A stretch of 6,608 bases of DNA from Moraxellaceae bacterium (GTDB lineage: Bacteria; Pseudomonadota; Gammaproteobacteria; Pseudomonadales; Moraxellaceae). The DNA lies in the NCBI GenBank assembly GCA_014378805.1, contig JACMMY010000088.1:1-6608 (forward strand), in the 5' to 3' direction. Of the stretch, positions 1-5,761 are shown piece after piece. The notes under the pieces were generated by a model, which saw only the letters and a list, made by a program, of their open reading frames with translations, did no database searches and was not told where the DNA came from. Every line of letters starts with the position of its first letter. Position 1 is the first letter of the stretch. The position numbers were made by a program, and so were the translations under genes.

Positions 1-659
1 CGGCATTGCGCTAATGATTGCTGATGCGAATAAATCCGTGTAATCGAGTCTACCCGCGTTGTGTCACTAATCAATAAATTCTGATGAATACGAAGTTCTA
101 CCTCACCAATCACATTTAATGGCGAAGATAGAAAACTATCTAACGTATGATTCACGACGCCTTCTGATGAGTTTTCAATCGGCACGACGCCATAATGTGC
201 ATTGCCCGATTCAACTTCACGAAATACTTCATCAATATTTGCAATAGGAACAGTGACGGCATCCGCACCAAAATGCTTGAGTGCAGCAGCTTGGGTAAAA
301 GTCCCTTGCGGCCCTAAATAGGCAACGGTTTGCGGTGCCTCTAACGCGAGACACGCAGACATAATTTCACGAAAAATCCGCGCCACGGTTTCACCCGCTA
401 AAGGCCCTTCATTACGTGCCATGACTGCACGAAGCACCTGAGCTTCACGCTCAGGACGATAAAATAATGGATTTTCTTCATTGTTTTTTTTAGTAATCGC
501 GACATGTTCGGCAAGCGTCGCACGCTCATTTAACAAGCGATGAATTTCTTGATCAACGGTGTCGATACGCACGCGAATTTGATCTAACGAAGGTTTTGGA
601 GAGTTAAATAACCAACCATTTTTCGGACCTTGTGTTGTCGAGTTGTCGCTGTTGCTCAT
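1..659 (-). CDS. pheA: Bifunctional chorismate mutase / prephenate dehydratase (P-protein), N-terminal part
   Basis: This cytosolic enzyme converts chorismate to prephenate and then to phenylpyruvate, the committed route to phenylalanine. The ATG is at 659-657 on the minus strand, preceded by an AAGGAA-type ribosome binding site. The 219 visible residues start with a roughly 24-residue tail. An AroQ-type chorismate mutase domain follows at about 25-107, with R29 (IRVRIDTVD), R46 (LLNER), K57/K58 and R71-E72 (RPERE) matching active-site positions of the E. coli P-protein. The prephenate dehydratase domain begins at about 111 with TVAYLGPQGTFTQAAA and continues through VVPIENSSEGVVNHTLDSF (about 158-176). 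The TRF catalytic motif and the C-terminal ACT domain, where phenylalanine feedback acts in the family, would lie beyond the window edge. The gene is divergent from tal. I see no phenylalanine-rich leader peptide upstream, so E. coli-style attenuation is not supported. Confidence 0.95.
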   Translation of the reverse strand, partial: MSNSDNSTTQGPKNGWLFNSPKPSLDQIRVRIDTVDQEIHRLLNERATLAEHVAITKKNNEENPLFYRPEREAQVLRAVMARNEGPLAGETVARIFREIMSACLALEAPQTVAYLGPQGTFTQAAALKHFGADAVTVPIANIDEVFREVESGNAHYGVVPIENSSEGVVNHTLDSFLSSPLNVIGEVELRIHQNLLISDTTRVDSITRIYSHQQSLAQC

Positions 660-831
660 CAGCGTTATTTCCTTTCTTGATCGATGATGATTGGTGGTAC
701 AGTGAATTGAGATTTATCTGTTGATCAAGGAAGATGCTTCATATCAATCAACCTATAATCGTCATGCACTCATCCACATCGGCGAATTAGGCGTAAGTGT
801 AGCAAAAAAACGACTAAACGACTTAAACAAG

Positions 832-862
832 CTGTCAAAACATCGGTAAACCTGTCTAAAAT
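832..862 (+). promoter_or_regulatory. Possible sigma-70 promoter for tal
   Basis: CTGTCA (832-837, four of six matches to TTGACA) and TAAAAT (857-862, five of six matches to TATAAT) are separated by 19 bases, longer than the usual 17. They lie 54 bases upstream of the tal ATG. The two elements sit in the two copies of the direct repeat, so similarity between the boxes may be partly coincidental. A perfect TATAAT at 754-759 is an alternative start point on the same strand but has no recognisable -35 box at normal spacing. Confidence 0.3.
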
Positions 863-865
863 CGG
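832..865 (+). repeat. Pair of imperfect direct repeats upstream of tal
   Basis: CTGTCAAAACATCGG (832-846) is followed by CTGTCTAAAATCGG (852-865). The two copies differ by one substitution and one missing base, and their starts are exactly 20 bases apart, close to two helical turns. Just upstream, CGACTAAA (811-818) and CGACTTAAA (819-827) form a second small tandem pair. The arrangement suits a direct-repeat regulator site, but no regulator is identified. Confidence 0.5.
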
Positions 866-915
866 ATAACGGATATTCCATTACAATTTTTAAGCGATCC
901 AAAGAGTAATTCAGC

Positions 916-1908
916 ATGACCCAGACATCTTCAGCAACATTATTAAACCAACTTCAAAGCATGACAACCGTTGTTGCAGACACAGGTGATCTCACTGCAA
1001 TTGAACAATTTCGTCCAATCGATGCCACGACAAACCCTTCCCTGATTACAGCAGCAGCGTCACTCCCATCCAACCTTCCGTTAATTGAAGACGCGCTACG
1101 CGATGCACGCGCAGAAGGTCACGTTGCTGATGTCCTGATTGATCGTGCAATTGATTTATTAACGGTACGTTTAGGTTTAGAAATTTTAAAGCTGATTAAA
1201 GGTCGCGTTTCCACTGAAGTCGATGCTCGTTTGTCCTATGACACCGCCGAAACCATTGATAAAGCGCGTGAACTGATTAGCATGTATAAAAACGCGGGGA
1301 TTGACCAGTCACGCATTCTGATTAAAATCGCAGCGACATGGGAAGGGATCCAAGCGGCACGCGCCTTAGAACAAGAAGGCATTCATTGTAATTTAACACT
1401 GATTTTTGGTTTGCATCAGGCAGTCGCTTGTGCAGATGCAGGCATCACATTGATCTCGCCTTTTGTGGGGCGCATTTTAGATTGGTACAAAAAATCCGAA
1501 GGCAAAGACAGCTATCCAATCGAACTTGATCCGGGCGTCCTGTCAGTCCGTGAAATTTATGCATACTACAAACAGTATCATCACAAAACTGAAGTGATGG
1601 GTGCAAGCTTCCGCAGCATGGCGCAAGTCACCGCGCTGGCAGGTTGTGATCTACTAACCATTTCACCTGCTCTCTTGACTAAGTTGTCCACGCACACTGG
1701 CGAATTACCACGTCAATTGTCTGTTGAAAATGCTCAGCATTCCAAGATCGCCCAATTGGTCATGACCAAAGAAAGATTTGATGATATGCACAGTGATAAT
1801 TTGATGGCATTTGAGCTTTTACAAAGTGGTATTGATGGCTTTGTCAAAGCACGCGAGCAACTGACCACACAATTACGTCAAATCGGCATCGCGGACATTT
1901 ATCCGTAA
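916..1908 (+). CDS. tal: Transaldolase (class I, TalB type)
   Basis: This cytosolic enzyme of the non-oxidative pentose phosphate pathway moves a dihydroxyacetone unit between sedoheptulose 7-phosphate and glyceraldehyde 3-phosphate, giving erythrose 4-phosphate and fructose 6-phosphate. The 330 residues form one TIM-barrel domain of normal TalB length (about 315-320) with a slightly longer N-terminus. The E. coli TalB active-site residues all appear with an offset of five: D22 in VVADTGD, T38 and N40 in DATTNPSL, E101 in STEVDARLS, the Schiff-base lysine K137 in LIKIAATWEG, T161 in CNLTLIFG, S181, F183 and R186 in SPFVGRILDWY, and S231 and R233 in GASFRS. The ATG start follows a weak AAGAG site. 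The product erythrose 4-phosphate feeds the shikimate pathway used by the divergent pheA, but co-regulation is only a guess. No clear terminator separates it from the DUF445 gene 60 bases downstream, so read-through is possible. Confidence 0.97.
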   Translation: MTQTSSATLLNQLQSMTTVVADTGDLTAIEQFRPIDATTNPSLITAAASLPSNLPLIEDALRDARAEGHVADVLIDRAIDLLTVRLGLEILKLIKGRVSTEVDARLSYDTAETIDKARELISMYKNAGIDQSRILIKIAATWEGIQAARALEQEGIHCNLTLIFGLHQAVACADAGITLISPFVGRILDWYKKSEGKDSYPIELDPGVLSVREIYAYYKQYHHKTEVMGASFRSMAQVTALAGCDLLTISPALLTKLSTHTGELPRQLSVENAQHSKIAQLVMTKERFDDMHSDNLMAFELLQSGIDGFVKAREQLTTQLRQIGIADIYP

Positions 1909-1957
1909 TACCTCATCCATACGAGATTCAAAAACTAGAAAAGATTACCCAAAATTT

Positions 1958-1961
1958 GGAG
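1958..1961 (+). promoter_or_regulatory. Ribosome binding site supporting a TTG start
   Basis: GGAG lies seven bases upstream of the TTG at 1969. This spacing, together with the position of the first membrane helix, is the main reason for choosing TTG over the first in-frame ATG at 2038. Confidence 0.7.
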
Positions 1962-1968
1962 CACGCAT

Positions 1969-3273
1969 TTGACAACGTTAAGTCCTGAACTGAACTTAAA
2001 ACGCAATAAACGGATCGCCACATTACTACTCGTTTCAATGGTCGTTTTTTGGTTTATTTTATTATTTTCAAGTCGCCAATTTCCGAACTACATTGGCATC
2101 ATTCATATTTTAATCTTGGGTGCGGAAGCTGGCGTAGTCGGTGGCTTGGCGGACTGGTATGCGATTACGGTTTTGTTCCGTGATCCGTTTAAACATATTT
2201 GGGTGCCGAGTTTCATTCGTGAACATACGGAAATTATTCCTCGGAATAAAGCGCGCATTGCTGAATCAATGGGACGTTTTGTCCAAGAAAACTTTCTAGC
2301 GCCGCAAATTGTCCGCAGTAAACTTGAAGCGATTGATATGACGTTATACGTCGCCAACTGGCTTTCTGAACCTGTGAATGCACAAATGTTGTCTGGCGAA
2401 CTCAAACGACTCGTCCCACGTTTTCTAAAAATTTCTCAAAACGAAGCGATTAGTCAATTCATCCGACAAAGTACGATTGAATGGTTTAGTGATACACCGA
2501 TGAATCAAGCGGTTTCACGCACCATGAAAGCAGTTTTTGATAATAAAATTCACAACGATGTGATTCATCTTGCATTGAGTAGTGCGGATAACTGGATTCA
2601 TACCAATCCGCAATACGCTGAAGAAATTATTCAAAAAGTCCTCGATGAAACGGGTGTTTTCGGCCATTTATCTCGCGGCGCAAGCGTGCTGGGTTTTGAT
2701 GTCAAACGAAATGTCGTATGGGGCGTGCTGCGAACCATTCGTGATTTGAATACACAGCCAGATCATCCGATTCACTTGATGTTGAATCATTCGATCGCAC
2801 AATGGATGGCGGCACTGCAAGATGACAACTCTGCTGAATCTCAGAAATTAGAAGCGTTCAAAAAAAGTCTGGTGCAGTCGCCAACTGTTGTCGCGTTTGG
2901 ATTTCATATTTATAAGAGCATCATTCAAGGCATTATTGATGATCTTGAATCGAAAGAATCGACTATTAGTCACAGCTTACAAGGCTTTATGCTACGAATT
3001 AGTACCCAACTTCAACAAGATCATCAAGTGCGCAGCGCATTGAATTTAGAAATTGCTCATTTTGCTGAATATGCTGCTGATCGCTATGCGGATACAGTGA
3101 TTATGTATGTCAGCGAACAAATCCATAAATGGGATACCCGCGATATGATCGACAAAATCGAATCCGAAGTCGGTGGCGATTTGCACATGATTCGGGTGAA
3201 TGGTGTCGTTGTCGGCTTTATGATTGGCATTATTTTAGGATTGGTTCGATTTGCAATTGATGGGGTTGGATGA
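1969..3273 (+). CDS. DUF445 family inner-membrane protein (YjiN-like)
   Basis: I place this 434-residue protein in the DUF445 family (E. coli YjiN and relatives), whose biochemical role is unknown to me. Two membrane helices sit near the N-terminus (about 17-35 and 41-60). They are followed by the conserved GGLADWYAITVLFRDPF (58-74), the proline/isoleucine segment IWVPSFIREHTEIIPRNKARI and GRFVQENFL (102-110). A long, mostly helical, amphipathic middle region (about 115-400) follows. The protein ends with the family signature IRVNGVVVGFMIGIILGLVRFAI (408-430), which is a third membrane helix. Length and domain order look complete. The TTG start at 1969 has a well-placed GGAG site. The next in-frame ATG (residue 24) would cut into the first helix and is disfavoured. 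The gene may be co-transcribed with tal (60-base gap, no visible terminator), though their functions have no known link. Confidence 0.9.
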   Translation: MTTLSPELNLKRNKRIATLLLVSMVVFWFILLFSSRQFPNYIGIIHILILGAEAGVVGGLADWYAITVLFRDPFKHIWVPSFIREHTEIIPRNKARIAESMGRFVQENFLAPQIVRSKLEAIDMTLYVANWLSEPVNAQMLSGELKRLVPRFLKISQNEAISQFIRQSTIEWFSDTPMNQAVSRTMKAVFDNKIHNDVIHLALSSADNWIHTNPQYAEEIIQKVLDETGVFGHLSRGASVLGFDVKRNVVWGVLRTIRDLNTQPDHPIHLMLNHSIAQWMAALQDDNSAESQKLEAFKKSLVQSPTVVAFGFHIYKSIIQGIIDDLESKESTISHSLQGFMLRISTQLQQDHQVRSALNLEIAHFAEYAADRYADTVIMYVSEQIHKWDTRDMIDKIESEVGGDLHMIRVNGVVVGFMIGIILGLVRFAIDGVG

Positions 3274-3292
3274 TCCTCTGCCAAATAAAACC

Positions 3293-3333
3293 GCATCCCC
3301 TGTAAAAATAACATGAACTTCTACAGGCGATGC
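3293..3333. repeat. Long interrupted inverted repeat, possible terminator of the DUF445 gene
   Basis: GCATC-C-CCTGTA (3293-3304) is mirrored by TACAGG-C-GATGC (3322-3333). This gives 11 paired bases around a single C/C mismatch and a 17-base loop. It starts 20 bases after the DUF445 stop. On the plus strand it is followed by AATACAATTTT, only a weak U-tract. On the minus strand it is followed by GGTTTTATTT. It could be a terminator, an operator or an mRNA stem. A perfect 10-base palindrome, TTTTCGAAAA, follows at 3341-3350. Confidence 0.5.
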
Positions 3334-3392
3334 AATACAATTTTCGAAAACCGCTTCAGCACGTATTTATATGTAGCCACAATGAAGACCTT

Positions 3393-3404
3393 AAGGAAAA
3401 GAGA
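3393..3404 (+). promoter_or_regulatory. Ribosome binding site that sets the acyl-CoA ligase start
   Basis: The purine-rich run AAGGAAAAGAGA ends six bases before the ATG at 3411. It supports this start over the in-frame ATG at 3330, which has no comparable site and would add 27 residues. Confidence 0.65.
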
Positions 3405-3410
3405 CCAATC

Positions 3411-5042
3411 ATGAGCATGATGCAGCAACCTTTACTCATTTCATCATTAATCGAACACGCGATCGTGTCCCACCCTCACGCTGAAATCGTCAGTCGCCAA
3501 GTCGAAGGCGGTATTTTTCGCTATACCTACGGACAAGCCGCCGCACGCGCCAAACAACTTGCCAATGCACTCACACAAAAATTAGGTATTAAAATCGGCG
3601 ACCGTGTCGGTACGTTAGCGTGGAATACGCATCGTCATTATGAGTTATATTTCGGCATTTCAGGAATCGGCGCAATTACGCACACCATCAATCCTCGCCT
3701 CTTTCCTGAGCAGATTATTTATATTATTAATCACGCGGCTGATCGCTTTATTTTTGTGGATTTAACCTTTGTTCCGCTGCTTGAAGCGGTTGCTGAGCAC
3801 ATCAAAAATGTTGAAGGCATTGTGGTGCTGACCGATAAAGCGCATATGCCGACGAGCAGTAAACTATCTAATCTACTCTGCTACGAAGATCTGATTGCAG
3901 ATATGCCAAGCACTTTTGAGTGGCCATTATTAGATGACAATTCTGGTGCGGCGTTGTGCTACACCTCAGGCACAACGGGAAATCCGAAGGGCGTGCTTTA
4001 TACACATCGCTCTACGGTTTTACATACCATTGCGGCTGTGCAAAAGAATGCACTGAACATTGATGAAGAGAGTATTTTGCTCCCTGTCGTACCGATGTTT
4101 CATGTGAATGCTTGGGGTACACCGTATGCAGCAACGATGACCGGTGCAAAGTTAGTGCTTCCTGCACACGGCATGGATGGCGCGTCGTTATATGAGTTGA
4201 TTGATGGTGAGAAAGCCAATTTATTATTAGGCGTCCCGACGATTTGGTTAGGACTACTCAACTATCTTGATCAAATTAAAGTGACCTTAACTTCGGTTAA
4301 AAATGTCGTGGTGGGTGGTGCAGCAGCGCCATTATCCATGATTAAAGCCTTTCAAGAAAAACATGATGCATTCTTAATTCACGCATGGGGAATGACTGAA
4401 CTAAGCCCGCTCGGCACTGTAAATAGTATGACGCGCTCGATGGCACAATTGCCTTTAGAGCAACGCTATGAAAAACAACTGAAACAAGGTCGTTCCGTCT
4501 ATGGCATCGAGATGAAAATTGTCGATGACGCGGGCAATGAGTTGCCCCGTGATGGTCAGTCTTTTGGTTCTCTTTTGGTACGCGGCCCATGGGTCGTGAG
4601 CAGCTATTATCAAAACGATGACAGGAAATCATTTGTAGACGGTTGGTTTGATACAGGTGATGTTGCCACGATTGATCGCGAAAATACGATGCAGATCGTT
4701 GATCGTGCAAAAGACGTGATTAAATCAGGTGGTGAGTGGATTAGTTCGATTGATTTAGAAAACGCCGCTGTCGGTCATCCCGCGCTGAAAGAATGCTGTG
4801 TGATTGGTGTGTATCATCCAAAGTGGGATGAACGTCCTTTGTTATTAGCGATCAAAAAAGAAGGCGCAACAGTAACTGCTGCTGAAGTCATTGATTTTCT
4901 AGCCGATAAAGTTGCAAAATGGCAGTTGCCTGATACGGTGGTTTTTGTCGATGAATTGCCACATACCGCGACAGGCAAGTTACTCAAAACAGGCGTTCGC
5001 GAAACCTATAAAAACTATTTAGTGGAGCATGGATTGGTTTAA
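3411..5042 (+). CDS. AlkK-like medium/long-chain fatty acyl-CoA ligase
   Basis: This adenylate-forming enzyme activates a fatty acid with ATP and CoA, via an acyl-AMP intermediate, to acyl-CoA for beta-oxidation or lipid synthesis. The sequence strongly resembles Pseudomonas AlkK, the medium-chain ligase of alkane degradation, throughout, for example in TINPRLFPEQIIYIINHA and VVPMFHVNAWGTPYAA. Counting from 3411 (543 residues), the motifs are the P-loop YTSGTTGNPKG (184-194), HAWGMTELSPLGTVN (324-338), GWFDTGD with the ribose-binding aspartate (411-417), the hinge region DRAKDVIKSGGEW (431-443) and the C-terminal catalytic lysine K523 in PHTATGK. All are intact, so it should be active. Chain length cannot be read from sequence, and the dimethylsulfoniopropionate/3-methylmercaptopropionate ligases (DmdB) are a related alternative. 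No signal peptide is present. The gene ends in a strong terminator. Its upstream inverted repeat suggests a separate transcript from the DUF445 gene. Confidence 0.92.
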   Translation: MSMMQQPLLISSLIEHAIVSHPHAEIVSRQVEGGIFRYTYGQAAARAKQLANALTQKLGIKIGDRVGTLAWNTHRHYELYFGISGIGAITHTINPRLFPEQIIYIINHAADRFIFVDLTFVPLLEAVAEHIKNVEGIVVLTDKAHMPTSSKLSNLLCYEDLIADMPSTFEWPLLDDNSGAALCYTSGTTGNPKGVLYTHRSTVLHTIAAVQKNALNIDEESILLPVVPMFHVNAWGTPYAATMTGAKLVLPAHGMDGASLYELIDGEKANLLLGVPTIWLGLLNYLDQIKVTLTSVKNVVVGGAAAPLSMIKAFQEKHDAFLIHAWGMTELSPLGTVNSMTRSMAQLPLEQRYEKQLKQGRSVYGIEMKIVDDAGNELPRDGQSFGSLLVRGPWVVSSYYQNDDRKSFVDGWFDTGDVATIDRENTMQIVDRAKDVIKSGGEWISSIDLENAAVGHPALKECCVIGVYHPKWDERPLLLAIKKEGATVTAAEVIDFLADKVAKWQLPDTVVFVDELPHTATGKLLKTGVRETYKNYLVEHGLV

Positions 5043-5069
5043 GGATCTATTCTTTTCAAGCCAGTCTAT

Positions 5070-5094
5070 GGGGTGCATTTAATGCGCCCCTTTT
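5070..5094 (+). terminator. Rho-independent terminator after the acyl-CoA ligase
   Basis: GGGGTGCAT (5070-5078) pairs with ATGCGCCCC (5082-5090) as a nine-base-pair stem with one G/T wobble and a TTA loop, followed by TTTT. It lies 27 bases after the ligase stop codon. Confidence 0.88.
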
Positions 5095-5125
5095 GCTGAG
5101 AAAATTAGACCCAACCTCTTTTTAG

Positions 5126-5131
5126 TATGAT
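5126..5131 (+). promoter_or_regulatory. Possible -10 box for the cold-shock/Excalibur gene
   Basis: TATGAT matches the sigma-70 -10 consensus at five of six positions and lies between the upstream terminator and the ATG at 5150. No convincing -35 box is seen at 16-18 bases. It implies a 5' leader of only about a dozen bases. Confidence 0.25.
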
Positions 5132-5149
5132 TTAGATACGGTGGATTTG

Positions 5150-5745
5150 ATGCGTTACGAAGGTGTTTTAAAGAAGTGGAATGAAGAAAAAGTTTTTTTG
5201 GATTTATTCGCCCTAATGATGGTGGCCATGATGTTTTTGTCCACATCTCTTCATTTCCAAAAGATAATATCCCACCGCGTTTGAATGAGCGTATTAGTTA
5301 TGAACTGATTCAAGAAAAAGGGAAAACTAAAGCGCATTTTTTAAATCGACTTGACGTTAAGATAACGCAAACAACGCGACAAATACCTAAAAACTTGCCC
5401 CGTCGAAAAAAAGAAAATAACGATTCAAAAGAAACATCTGCACTATCAATGTTGATCAGTGCTGTATTCATCGCTGCAATTGCTTATTTTGGATATCAGC
5501 AATTGCAGCGATTCAGACTGGAAAATGCAGAACCAATCGAAGCACAACAACTGACGCAACCAGCGATCCAGAAATCACTGCCTGATACACGCTCTAATTA
5601 TAGCTGTGATGGTCGTACTTACTGTTCTCAAATGTCTTCGTGTGAAGAAGCAAAATATTTCATCAATCATTGTCCCAACACTAAAATGGATGGCAATCAT
5701 GATGGTATTCCATGCCAAGAACAGCACTGTACGAGCAGTTGGTGA
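5150..5745 (+). pseudogene. Cold-shock domain / transmembrane / Excalibur protein, frameshifted
   Basis: Read across a frame break, this region encodes a protein of about 198 residues. From the ATG at 5150 the frame gives MRYEGVLKKWNEEK, the first strand of a cold-shock (CSD) nucleic-acid-binding domain. Continuing in the same frame gives unrelated residues and a stop at 5282-5284. After the seven-T run at 5193-5199, the -1 frame reads FGFIRPNDGGHDVFVHISSF, the RNP1 and RNP2 region of the CSD. It then runs on through a linker, a membrane helix and the Excalibur domain to 5745. The junction falls exactly where the family has KGFGFI. The break may be a real mutation, an assembly error in the T run, or slippage used in expression. 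A GGTGGA ribosome binding site lies four bases before the ATG, which is rather close. No in-frame ATG or GTG lies between the break and the TTG at 5281. Confidence 0.75.
5281..5745 (+). CDS. Intact 3' reading frame: CSD remnant, membrane helix, Excalibur domain
   Basis: This is the portion of the frameshifted gene that an automatic caller would report (154 codons, nominal TTG start, no good ribosome binding site). Residues 1-27 finish the cold-shock domain (NERISYEL...AHFLNRLDVK). A basic linker (PRRKKENN, 40-47) precedes a single membrane helix at about 54-74 (LSMLISAVFIAAIAYFGY). The positive charges before the helix predict that the N-terminal side is cytoplasmic and the C-terminal domain periplasmic. 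Residues 108-150 form an Excalibur domain: SCDGRTYCSQMSSCEEAKYF, then HCPNTKMDGNHDGIPC. It has six cysteines (109, 115, 121, 131, 145, 150) and a calcium-loop-like D137-N139-D141-G142. The usual glutamate after the CxE-type cysteine is glutamine here. As a stand-alone protein it would lack a working CSD. I doubt that TTG is a real start. Confidence 0.45.
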   Translation: MNERISYELIQEKGKTKAHFLNRLDVKITQTTRQIPKNLPRRKKENNDSKETSALSMLISAVFIAAIAYFGYQQLQRFRLENAEPIEAQQLTQPAIQKSLPDTRSNYSCDGRTYCSQMSSCEEAKYFINHCPNTKMDGNHDGIPCQEQHCTSSW

Positions 5746-5761
5746 TTTAAATCAAATCACC
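5741..5761. terminator. Hairpin spanning both convergent stop codons
   Basis: GGTGATTT (5741-5748) and AAATCACC (5754-5761) form a perfect eight-base-pair stem with a five-base loop. The stop codons of the Excalibur gene (5743-5745) and of pepN (5757-5759, minus strand) lie in opposite arms. Neither side has a strong downstream T run (CTGCCTTTT on the plus strand), so it is at best a weak bidirectional terminator. Confidence 0.4.

Noticed and set aside
721..728. TTGATCAA palindrome as a shared -35 element for divergent pheA and tal promoters
   Set aside because: No matching -10 hexamer is found at 16-18 bases on either strand. The perfect TATAAT at 754-759 is 27 bases away, too far.
660..915. 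Phenylalanine leader peptide or attenuator upstream of pheA
   Set aside because: I found no short minus-strand frame rich in phenylalanine codons and no terminator-like stem followed by T residues in this region.
2103..2405. 100-codon minus-strand open frame inside the DUF445 gene
   Set aside because: It is antisense to a well-supported conserved gene, its translation resembles no family I know, and it has no independent start signal.
3084..3314. 76-codon minus-strand open frame overlapping the DUF445 3' end
   Set aside because: Its translation is largely the antisense of the DUF445 C-terminal signature helix and shows no recognisable protein features.
3330..3410. 27-codon N-terminal extension of the acyl-CoA ligase from an ATG at 3330
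   Set aside because: The extension does not resemble the AlkK family N-terminus, overlaps the inverted repeat, lacks a good ribosome binding site, and the ATG at 3411 has a clear purine-rich site.
4342..4710. 122-codon minus-strand open frame inside the acyl-CoA ligase
   Set aside because: It lies antisense to the conserved adenylation motifs. The translation is rich in His, Arg, Ser and Gln, typical of a shadow frame.
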